Shown here in pieces: positions 8,957 to 16,744 of a DNA stretch of 64,000 bases. The DNA is from Bradyrhizobium glycinis. GTDB lineage: Bacteria > Pseudomonadota > Alphaproteobacteria > Rhizobiales > Xanthobacteraceae. The translations under genes and the position numbers were made by a program. The notes below the pieces were generated by a model. That model had not been told where the DNA came from. It ran no database searches and saw only the letters and a program-made list of their open reading frames with translations. Location of the stretch: assembly GCF_016031655.1 (NCBI RefSeq), contig NZ_JACCHQ010000017.1:62001-126000 (forward strand). Reading direction: 5' to 3'. The first letter of the stretch is position 1; every line of letters begins with the position of its first letter.

Positions 8957-9701
8957 ACGCGGCAGCGCTGCCAGGTCGCGTTGAGCACCTTGGCGACCGC
9001 CGCCTTGATGCCCTCATGGGCGTCGGAGACGACCAGCTTGACGCCGCGCAGGCCGCGGCGGGCGAGCTTGCGCAGGAACGCCGTCCAGAATGTCTCGGCC
9101 TCCGAGGGACCAATGTCCATGCCGAGAACTTCGCGCCGGCCATCGCTGTTGACGCCGACGCGACGATCACCGCGACCGACACGATGCGCCCCTGCTGGCG
9201 AACCTTCACGTAGGTGGCGTCGATCCACAGATAGGGCCAATCGCCCTCGATCGGGCGAGCGAGGAACGCCTTCACCTTGTCATCGATCTCCGCGCATAGC
9301 CGCGAGACCTGGCTCTTGGAGATGCCGCTCATGCCCATCGCCTGCACCAGATCGTCGACGGAGCGGGTCGAGACGCCCTGCACATAAGCTTCCTGCACCA
9401 CGGCGGTGAGCGCCTTCTCGGCCATCCGGCGCGGCTCCAGAAAGCCGGGGAAGTAGGAGACTTTGCGCAGCTTGGGAATGCGCAGCTCGACCGTGCCGGC
9501 GCGGATCTCCCAGGTCCGGTCGCGGTAGCCATTGCGCTGGGCCAGACGCTCGGCGCTCTTCTCGCCGTAGGTCGCTCCGGTCTGGCCTTCCACTTCCAGC
9601 TCCATCAGGCGCTGGGCAGCAAAGCCGATCATCTCGCGCAGCAGATCCGCATCAGGGGTCTTCTCCACGAGCGTGCGGAGGTTCATCATCTCATCGGTCA
9701 T
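8957..9701 (-). pseudogene. IS256-family transposase, N-terminal part with frameshift
   Basis: It starts at ATG 9701 with GAGGAACC upstream and reads MTDEMMNLRTLVEKTPDADL, then the conserved WIDATYVKVRQQGRIVSVAV. Near 9160 the frame shifts by one base: the true continuation (GVNSDGRREVLGMDIGPSEA, then LVVSDAHEGIKAAVAK) is found in the neighbouring frame up to the IS1182-type end. The transposase therefore has both an indel and an insertion. Confidence 0.85.
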
Positions 9702-9859
9702 CGGTGGTTCCTCGAATCAGGTTGGTGTCAGCAACCCGACCCTACCGGCGAACTGCCGGTGACCACGCAAAGCCGCCCGCCCGCTACGGCGCCATGGGAG
9801 GGCGCGCGTGCGGACGGCTTTGCTCTACCGAGCTACACCATCACCGGGGACACGACCCC

Positions 9860-10174
9860 ATCCGGACCTGTTCAGTAATGTGGATGTTGATTGGAAGTGT
9901 CTCCTCTGAAGGGATCCCATCTGTGTATCCAATGGGCGAGGAATTCGGAGCGCCTCCTCGCACGGCTGGCCGACTCTGAGTTGACCATTCAAGTCCGGCG
10001 GCCGCCCGCCTCGCAGCTGCGCTGTCGATGGTTCATATCTTTAAGGAAGTTCACAATGCCGCCTACAGCGTTCCCGGCAGATCTGTTGAAGTCGGGCATG
10101 CCGGTGCCTTATGCGCAACGATCGCGCATAGGTCCTTGATCAAGTATCGATGCGGCAATTTGGCTCGGCAACTG
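9860..10174. other. Intergenic region upstream of the tts-like box
   Basis: Nothing recognisable apart from the end flank of the IS256 element. The candidate tts box follows immediately. Confidence 0.5.
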
Positions 10175-10200
10175 GTCAGGTTTGCCGAAAGCGGCACCTG
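10175..10200 (+). promoter_or_regulatory. Candidate tts box (TtsI site), degenerate
   Basis: GTCAGGTTTGCCGAAAGCGG matches the rhizobial tts-box core GTCAGcTT.tCGAAAGCt in most positions, about 78 bp upstream of the start of the downstream gene. TtsI activates type III secretion and effector genes from such boxes after flavonoid/NodD induction. It is weaker than the box at 16657. Confidence 0.55.
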
Positions 10201-10277
10201 CCACAGTGTGGACAGAGATATCTCCGCGTTGATCGGCGACTGCACCAAACGCAAATATAGGTAGACGGAGTTACGAC

Positions 10278-12140
10278 ATGTTTCGTATTCATGGCACGTT
10301 CGATGCGTCAATGTTCGATCCCAGCGGTACATCACAGGCCGCGCAGCAAGACGAAACCATAGGCCAAGCGGCCTTCGACCTGCATCAGGACGAGATACCG
10401 CTGGAGCAGCAGCAAGAAGCAAGTGCAGGTCCTTCCTATGGTGTTGCCTCGGGCGACGTGGAGCATCGCTCGGTAAGCTATCAACCCGACATGAATCTGG
10501 TCGTCATTTCAAACCGCGGCGCGCCGTTTGACCCCAATAAACCCCAGACCGGCGGACTTGCCGCAGCCCTCCAGCCGGTCGTTGAACATTCCGGTGCGGT
10601 CTGGATGTTCTCCTCGGAGAACCGCGGCGACGGGACTGAGCGGCCCCTGCCACTGGTGAGGGCTGGCGAAGGCCATGTGGTCGAACTCGATTTGCCGGCC
10701 GCGCACCATCGCGGCTACTATCGAGACTATTCAAATTCAACCTTGTGGCCCATATTACACTCCCTGTCCGACCGGATGTCGCGCGCGGAAGAGGGATACG
10801 ACAGCTATCGACAGATGAACAAATTCATCGCGCGTGCGGCGTTCGACTTGCGGGATCGAGACGCATTCTGGGTGCACGATTATCATTTGCTCCCGCTCGG
10901 GAGCGATCTGCATAACCTCGGCATCGAGCGGCCGACCGGATTCTTTCTGCACACGCCATGGCCAACGCCCGACATGATAGAGCGCGTACCAAACCATCGC
11001 GAACTGATGAAGTCGATGCTGGAATACGATCTGCTCGGCTTTCAGACAAACCGGGATCTGAACAATTTCTTGGCCTGCCTGCGAACCTATTTTGAGCTGG
11101 AGAGCAAGGATGGCGTTGTGACCACGGAGCGCGGCCAGACTCGACTTCAAAAATTCCCAATCGGCATCGATCCCAAGCAATTCGCAGAGCATCTTGCGGC
11201 AGAGCTCTCGCCCGCAGAGCAAGAAAAAATCTCGTCATTATTGCAAAACTTCGAGGGCGCCAAGTTTGCGATTGGCGTGGACCGGCTCGACTACACGAAA
11301 GGCATCGACAAACGCGTCGAAGCGTTTGACCAGCTTTTGGCGGCCGAGCCGGGCAGCATCTCGCTGTTGCAGATCGCGCCGTCCTCACGCGCTGACGTCG
11401 ACGAGTATCAAAAGTACAAGGAGGACGTGGAGAATGCGATCAACCATGTCAATGCCGAGCATGGCACAGAGGAGTGGAGGCCGATCCACTACACGAATGA
11501 CCCATTCAGCCAGGCTGCACTCGCGCGTCTTTACCGCGCGGCACATGTAGGCGTCGTCACGCCGCTGCGGGACGGCATGAATTTGGTTGCGAAAGAATAT
11601 GTTGCTGCCCAAGATCCGAAGGATCCCGGCGTTCTGGTATTATCGAAGTTTGCTGGGGCGGCTGAAGACTTCAACAGAGACGAGGCTCTGCTGGTAGATC
11701 CAAACCATCCCGAAGAAATCGCGGATGCTATTTCGAAAGCGGCCAAGATGCCGCTTGAGGAGCGTGTCAGGCGCTTCCGGTCGATGATGGATAAGATTGG
11801 ATCCTATACCATCCACGACTGGTCGGCGGACTACCTCCGGGAGCTGGACAAGAGCCGCATCACCGTTCCGGCTGATCAGTTCCACCATCTGGGTCTCGGC
11901 TGGACCAACGAGGCTCAGATGCCGCTTTATCAAAATTATGCCGCGGCGCTGACCGCCTATAACGAGATCGACCCCGCTGATGCAGCTTTGAAGGAGGCTG
12001 CCTGTGCAGACGTGAAGTCGGCCTTTGTGGCTTTAGCGGCTCCACTGAAGCATACACAGGACAGACTCTGGGATCTGCCGGCACCAACAGCTTCACGCGG
12101 TGATCATCGCGGACAAGAGCTCGGTGGCCGCGAGGACTGA
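10278..12140 (+). CDS. Trehalose-6-phosphate synthase with effector-like extensions
   Basis: A 620-residue protein. Residues about 72-555 are a complete GT20 OtsA domain, which forms trehalose-6-phosphate from a nucleotide-glucose and glucose-6-phosphate. Catalytic-site motifs are all present: ISNRGAP, LWPILH, WVHDYHLLPLG, GVDRLDYTKGID, APSSRADVDEY and LRDGMNLVAKEYVAAQ. Bacterial OtsA is normally about 460-490 residues. Here a polar 70-residue N-terminus (with LEQQQEASAG) and a 65-residue C-terminal tail are added. With a tts-like box upstream, this looks like a type III effector, analogous to Ralstonia RipTPS, which is a secreted trehalose-6-phosphate synthase. A housekeeping OtsA acquired with the island is the alternative. 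No otsB partner is adjacent. Confidence 0.8.
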   Translation: MFRIHGTFDASMFDPSGTSQAAQQDETIGQAAFDLHQDEIPLEQQQEASAGPSYGVASGDVEHRSVSYQPDMNLVVISNRGAPFDPNKPQTGGLAAALQPVVEHSGAVWMFSSENRGDGTERPLPLVRAGEGHVVELDLPAAHHRGYYRDYSNSTLWPILHSLSDRMSRAEEGYDSYRQMNKFIARAAFDLRDRDAFWVHDYHLLPLGSDLHNLGIERPTGFFLHTPWPTPDMIERVPNHRELMKSMLEYDLLGFQTNRDLNNFLACLRTYFELESKDGVVTTERGQTRLQKFPIGIDPKQFAEHLAAELSPAEQEKISSLLQNFEGAKFAIGVDRLDYTKGIDKRVEAFDQLLAAEPGSISLLQIAPSSRADVDEYQKYKEDVENAINHVNAEHGTEEWRPIHYTNDPFSQAALARLYRAAHVGVVTPLRDGMNLVAKEYVAAQDPKDPGVLVLSKFAGAAEDFNRDEALLVDPNHPEEIADAISKAAKMPLEERVRRFRSMMDKIGSYTIHDWSADYLRELDKSRITVPADQFHHLGLGWTNEAQMPLYQNYAAALTAYNEIDPADAALKEAACADVKSAFVALAAPLKHTQDRLWDLPAPTASRGDHRGQELGGRED

Positions 12141-13295
12141 TCGTGAAAAGCATGGCAGGGCGGATGACAGACTTCTATAGCAGGACTTAGGAGCAATCCA
12201 GGCGTTGGCGCTGACGCGGTTCTTGCGGGCGGCGCAGGGCGGCCGGAAATCAAGACATCATGTGAGTGGTCCGTGATCAGAAGGGGCGATACAGTCAACT
12301 CAGGTTCTCTCTCTAAGCGACGTTGATGCGAGTGGTGGCGGCGCCAGTCGGAAGCGCTGCTGCCCGTTGATCGTTCCGCCACGGAGAGCGGCGCTTGCTC
12401 TTGGCCGCAACGCCACGTTACGGAACAGTTCGCAGTGAGGGTTGCACTAGCCTTGAACCGGCCCAGACGATCCGGCAGCAGCGGGCATTCTCGATCGAAA
12501 ATCTCGCCCTTGATCTTCTTTATGCAATAGCGCTTCGATGAGGATCACGGCTCGTGCGTCGGTGCCCCGCCGGGTGGATCAGGATCGTTTAAGCTGGACC
12601 GTAGTTCCCTCAATTGCTGCTGATGCCTAGCTTCATTTTTCCGTTTTGCGCCGAAGAACCTAATCTGGTGCTTGTACTCGTTGTTGCTTGCTGGCTCAAT
12701 CTCAAGACGTGTAACTAGGCCCTTTCGCGGGCGTTGTTACTCTCTTCGCTCAAGCGCAATCCTCTCGACATCAGTCAACGAACCTAGCTATCGGCGTGGC
12801 TTGTGGTTTAGCGAGGAAAAAGCTCGTCCAAGCGGGAACGCTTGCAGTCAATGAGTCGGAGGTCGCCATGCATACCACACTCGCCGATTTCGACCTGGCT
12901 GCTGATCAATGCGCTGCTCCTCGTGGGGATGACGCCCGTCGACGAACCTGCCCGGTGACGCCAGCGAGAAAGGACAAGCTCATATGCGGAGGAAAGCAGC
13001 ATCGCTGCGTCCCGGGTTTTTGCCACTGAAGATCAAAATCGCTGGCGCTCTCTGGGAGGCGGTTCGTCGACACGCTGTGATGTCCGCTTGGCAACCAATG
13101 TCGGCAACCGAACAGGGTCATGCAGCTCCGAACGGCCGAAACTTGGGGCTCTTTAGCCGGCACGCAGCTTGCAGTGAACGGCCCGCGACATAACGCAAGC
13201 CGCGCTATGTCACGCGCTTGCGTGCTTTCTGCCGCTTCTGCTTGACGCTCCGCGGCCCGCGAGCGTGGCCGCTCGACCTCAGCCGGAGCAAATCC
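12141..13295. other. Intergenic region, partly the 5' flank of a segmental duplication
   Basis: No gene recognised. From about 12463 the sequence is a diverged copy of 45693-46500: both contain GCATTCTCGATCGAAAATCT and then a shared ATCGTTTAAGC stretch, and both lead into a prolyl oligopeptidase gene. The first 320 bases have no recognised content. Confidence 0.6.
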
Positions 13296-15475
13296 GTGAA
13301 GACATCACTCCTCGTGGCCACGCTGATTTCGATTGCCTGCTTCATCTCCACGACGCTTTCACAGGAGCGAACCGATGCGGCACTGACTGGTGATCCATTC
13401 CGTTGGCTCGAGGAGATCGAAGGGCCAGCCGCATTGGCTTGGGTTCGCGCCGAGAACGAGAAGACGCTCGGGGTGCTTCAATCAGACCCTCGCTATCGGC
13501 ACTTCTACGAAAAGGCGCACTCCATTCTGCAGAAGGATCGGGCCGCGTATGTTGCATTGGGGCGGCGCGGTTTGGAGCATTTCTGGCAGGACGAGAACCA
13601 CGTGCGCGGCGTCTGGCGGCGCGCCACGCGCGAGAGCGATCGTAGCCAAGCCCCAAAGTGGGAAGCCATCCTCGACGTAGACGCCTTGGCCGATGCCGAG
13701 AACAGAAACTGGGTCTTTCGAGGTGCCAGTTGTCTTCCGCCTGAAGAGCGCTTCTGCCTAATTAGTCTTTCCGACGGCGGCAAGGACGCCGTGTCGATAC
13801 GAGAGTTCGATCGCATCGCGAAGACCTTCGTTGCGGGCGGCTTTTATCTCCCAGAGGGCAAGCAGGACGTCAGCTGGGTCGATGGTGACACACTCCTTGT
13901 TGCACGAGGCTGGGGCGAGGGGACTTTGACGCAAGCCGGCTACCCCTTTGTGGTGAAGGAGCTCAAACGCGCTCAGTCGCTCAGTGAGGCTCGCGAGATC
14001 TTTCGTGGCGAGCCCACCGACAGTGACACGCAGCCCCTCGTGCTTCGTGACAGCGAGGGTCATATTCATGCGACCGGCGCGGTCCGTGCAATCAACACTT
14101 TCGGGTCCGAATATGTGGTCTTCCGCCCCGATGGGCCCGTCAAGCTCAATCTGCCGAAGAAGGCCGAAATCGTCACGCTCGCGTGCGGCCGTCTGCTTGT
14201 GAAACTTGACGAGGACTGGGCGCCATCCGAGGACAACCGCTTCACGGCGGGCTCGGTGATCTCGTATGACCTCGACGAATGGAAGCAGGATCCGCTGCGC
14301 ACCAAAGCTTCGCTTGTCTTTCAACCTGGGCCCCGCCAGGCCCTGAGCGAGTTAACCGCCACAAAGAATTTTTTGATCCTGACGATCCTTGAGAACGTTC
14401 AGAGCAAAGCGTTCGTTTATAAGCACGCTCAGGGAGCTTGGTCCGCGACGCCGATACCGCTGCCGGAACATACAGGTGTCAGCCTGTCAGTTACCTACGA
14501 TGAAGCGGACCGGGTCATGATTACCGTCTCCAGCTATCTCGGACCAACGTCAGTCTGGTATTTTGATGCCGAAAGCAAAAGGCTTGAGGAATTGAAGAAG
14601 ACACCGACTGCCTTCGATGCGCCCAACCATGTCGTAGAGCAGCTCGAAGCCACTTCGCGTGATGGCACGTCAATTCCCTATTTTCTGGTGCGGCCCAAGA
14701 ACGCCAGGTTTGACGGCGCAATTCCGACACTTCTCTATGGTTATGGCGGCTTTCAGATCCCGCTTCTGCCCTCTGACCTGGGGCCGAGGGGACGGCTCTG
14801 GCTCGAACAGGGCAATGCCTATGTCATTGCGAACCTGCGCGGGGGCGGCGAGTTCGGCCCACAATGGCATCAAGCCGCCCAGGGGGCAACGAAGCAGACG
14901 ACATGGGATGATTTCATTGCCGTTGCCGAGGACCTGATCCGCCGCAAGATCACGAGTCCACGCCGGCTTGGAGTCATTGGCGGCAGCCAGGGTGGCCTGC
15001 TCGTTGGCGCGGCAATCACCCAACGTCCCGAGCTCTTCAACGCGGCGATCATCGACGTGCCGCTGCTTGACATGCTTCGATATACCAAGCTGGGCGCGGG
15101 CGCCTACTGGATTGGCGAATACGGTGACCCCGCCATTGCCGAACAGCGTGCGTGGATCGAACGCTACTCTCCCTATGAAAAGCTGGTGGTTGGCAAGTCC
15201 TATCCCGTTCCCTTAATTCTTACCTCCACCAAGGACGACCGCGTGCATCCAGCGCACGGACGCAAAGCTGCCGCGAAGCTCGCCGCGCTGGGTCAGCCTT
15301 ACTTCTATTACGAGAACATCGACGGGGGACACAGCGGCGCGGCCAATCTCATTGAAGATGCGCGTCAACTGGCCCTTGAATACACCTATGCGTCGAGGCG
15401 GCTTTGTTCTGAGTAAATTAGGTGGAAGGGCTGATCGAAGCCGATAAAAAAACATTGGTTATCTCAACGTCTTCA
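12463..15475 (+). repeat. Segmental duplication, copy A (flank plus prolyl oligopeptidase)
   Basis: About 3 kb that aligns in order with 45693-48690: an 800-bp upstream flank, the oligopeptidase gene, and about 55 bases after its stop (GCTGATCGAAGCC... against GCTAATCGAAGCC...). Divergence is moderate, so the duplication is not recent. Limits are approximate. Confidence 0.7.
13296..15416 (+). CDS. Prolyl oligopeptidase family serine peptidase (S9), copy 1
   Basis: A 706-residue S9A-type peptidase that would cleave short proline-containing peptides. An N-terminal hydrophobic segment (SLLVATLISIACFISTTLS) predicts export to the periplasm. A seven-bladed beta-propeller follows (from FRWLEEIEGPAALAWVRAEN), then the alpha/beta hydrolase domain (PTLLYGYGGFQIPLLPS). 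The triad is visible: Ser564 in IGGSQGGLL, Asp in TKDDRVHPAH, His in DGGHSGA. I chose GTG 13296 because CCGGAG precedes it and it puts the signal peptide at the terminus; an upstream in-frame start at 13218 is possible. Two relatives lie at 46534 and 52276. The gene is intact and is the only one of the three with both signal peptide and catalytic domain. Confidence 0.88.
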   Translation: MKTSLLVATLISIACFISTTLSQERTDAALTGDPFRWLEEIEGPAALAWVRAENEKTLGVLQSDPRYRHFYEKAHSILQKDRAAYVALGRRGLEHFWQDENHVRGVWRRATRESDRSQAPKWEAILDVDALADAENRNWVFRGASCLPPEERFCLISLSDGGKDAVSIREFDRIAKTFVAGGFYLPEGKQDVSWVDGDTLLVARGWGEGTLTQAGYPFVVKELKRAQSLSEAREIFRGEPTDSDTQPLVLRDSEGHIHATGAVRAINTFGSEYVVFRPDGPVKLNLPKKAEIVTLACGRLLVKLDEDWAPSEDNRFTAGSVISYDLDEWKQDPLRTKASLVFQPGPRQALSELTATKNFLILTILENVQSKAFVYKHAQGAWSATPIPLPEHTGVSLSVTYDEADRVMITVSSYLGPTSVWYFDAESKRLEELKKTPTAFDAPNHVVEQLEATSRDGTSIPYFLVRPKNARFDGAIPTLLYGYGGFQIPLLPSDLGPRGRLWLEQGNAYVIANLRGGGEFGPQWHQAAQGATKQTTWDDFIAVAEDLIRRKITSPRRLGVIGGSQGGLLVGAAITQRPELFNAAIIDVPLLDMLRYTKLGAGAYWIGEYGDPAIAEQRAWIERYSPYEKLVVGKSYPVPLILTSTKDDRVHPAHGRKAAAKLAALGQPYFYYENIDGGHSGAANLIEDARQLALEYTYASRRLCSE

Positions 15476-15481
15476 CGATTC

Positions 15482-15769
15482 TCAGCTGAATTCGTCGAAC
15501 CCAAGGCGAGAGGCTGAAGAGCCGCCGGCGGCGCGACGAAGTTCGTCAGAAGCGCAAGGTACCGGTTTGAACAGGCTCACCGTTGCCGAGCGGGGTCTCC
15601 GGCTTCCCAAATACAACATGGCGAGCGGATAACTTGCCAAATGCGCCGACATGTCGGCCTGGATGATGCCCTCCGAGCGGAGCCTCTTCAACCGTCGTTG
15701 GCACGCGGTAGGAGAAAGCCCGGCCATGTCACCAATCACATCTGCCGGCAGGAACGACCACCTCGCCAA
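15482..15769 (-). pseudogene. Lrp/AsnC regulator remnant
   Basis: It contains DVIGDMAGLSPTACQRRLKR and LRSEGIIQADMSA, almost identical to the HTH region of the complete Lrp protein at 44578-45054. The ligand-binding half is missing and is replaced by unrelated residues, and the first helix is lost. It is a broken paralogue, not a functional short regulator. Confidence 0.75.
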
Positions 15770-16020
15770 TGGCGATCTCGATCACAGCCTCTGACATGCA
15801 CGCCACCGCGGCTTCGCGACTCGAAGGCCGCGACAAGCAAGTTCGCTCGGCCCGAGCGTCGCGACGCCAGGCGAAGAGCTGCGAGGGGTGAAGCCCAATG
15901 CGAAGGGCGATCCCCGATACACTCGCGCCAGGCTCCTGCGCCTCTGCCACAACTTGCGCTTTGAACTTGTCCGACCAGCGTCGGCGAAGCTGTCGCGGCG
16001 CCCCTCGAGACGCTCGACGA
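15735..16020 (-). pseudogene. IS66-type TnpA remnant
   Basis: The minus strand reads RRWSDKFKAQVVAEAQ in one frame and EPGASVSGIALRIGLHPSQL then FAWRRDAR in the next. This is the N-terminal HTH of IS66 accessory protein TnpA. The rest of the IS is missing and the frame is broken. Confidence 0.65.
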
Positions 16021-16060
16021 CAGCTTCAATCCTATGGAAGGCTCTAGTTTCAGAACTAGC

Positions 16061-16656
16061 CGCAGACATAGAAGCTCACAGACTCCGCAGCCGATAGCCG
16101 ATCGCTCTCCAGTCCCCAGATGGGGTCTCTTTGCCGCTTACCATCCAGCGCTCGGGCAAAGGTCATCGGCCAAGCAGGAGCGGGGCCGCTCGATGAGGCT
16201 GAGTTTTTGCGCCTACAGCAGATCGTCATCGGTGATGAACGCTTCGTCAAGCTCGGCTTCCGTCACGAAGGCGGGCTTCCTCGGCGAGCATGACGGCGAG
16301 ACATAAAGACCCGTTCCGGATCCACGTTAGCGCACGTCACGAAAATCGCCTGGCTCGTGCGCGGCTTGATCACGTTCGATCAGGCGGCGGAAAATGAGCT
16401 TGATCCTGCGCCGCCGTGCTGGCTTTTGGGTTCATCTACGTTCACCCATAGCACATCATGTTTTGACGCGGTTCCTCGCCGCAGTGAGATCGTCCCCTAT
16501 ATCGCCCATCCGCTGCCGGTTCCTGAGTCCACAAGATCGCCGAGATCGTTGTGGGCCGGCGGTGTCCGGGCTCGGCATGTCGAGCTGCGGTACGGGCATT
16601 CAAGCGCTAAGCCTCCCACGGAGACCTTACAGGGCAGTTACAATCATTCTGATTCC
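16061..16656. other. Intergenic region without a recognised gene
   Basis: Small overlapping frames only. A minus-strand stretch near 16290 (FVTEAELDEAFITDDDLL) may be a fragment of a lost gene, but I do not recognise it. Confidence 0.45.
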
Positions 16657-16686
16657 TCGTCAGCTTCTCGAAAGCTAAGCCTCGTA
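16657..16686 (+). promoter_or_regulatory. tts box (TtsI binding site)
   Basis: CGTCAGCTTCTCGAAAGCTA followed by AGCCTCGTAG is a near-perfect rhizobial tts box, about 58 bp upstream of the ATG of the NopM-like gene. It predicts TtsI- and flavonoid-dependent expression. Confidence 0.88.
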
Positions 16687-16744
16687 GCGAGAGCGTGTTT
16701 ATCCAGGTTCGACGTTAGCTGCTCAGATTTGTCAGGAGAATCGG

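Larger units (their letters stand above)
6913..9859 (-). mobile_element. IS256-family element, interrupted by an IS1182-type element
   Basis: The outer ends form imperfect inverted repeats: GAGATCGTGTCCC on the left and GGGGTCGTGTCCC on the complement of the right, both continuing to TGGTGTA. ATCCG occurs directly outside both ends and may be part of the target duplication. The transposase is split by the insertion at 7441-8956. Without that insert the element is about 1.43 kb, normal for IS256. Confidence 0.75.

Noticed and set aside
9780..9862. tRNA-like sequence on the minus strand (TGTAGCTCGGTAGAGC resembles a D-arm)
   Set aside because: No matching anticodon arm, T-arm or acceptor stem follows, and it lies within the right end of the IS256-type element.
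10291..10306. Sigma-54-like TGGCAC...TGC sequence
   Set aside because: It lies inside the coding region of the trehalose-phosphate synthase, and its -12 part is imperfect; chance match.
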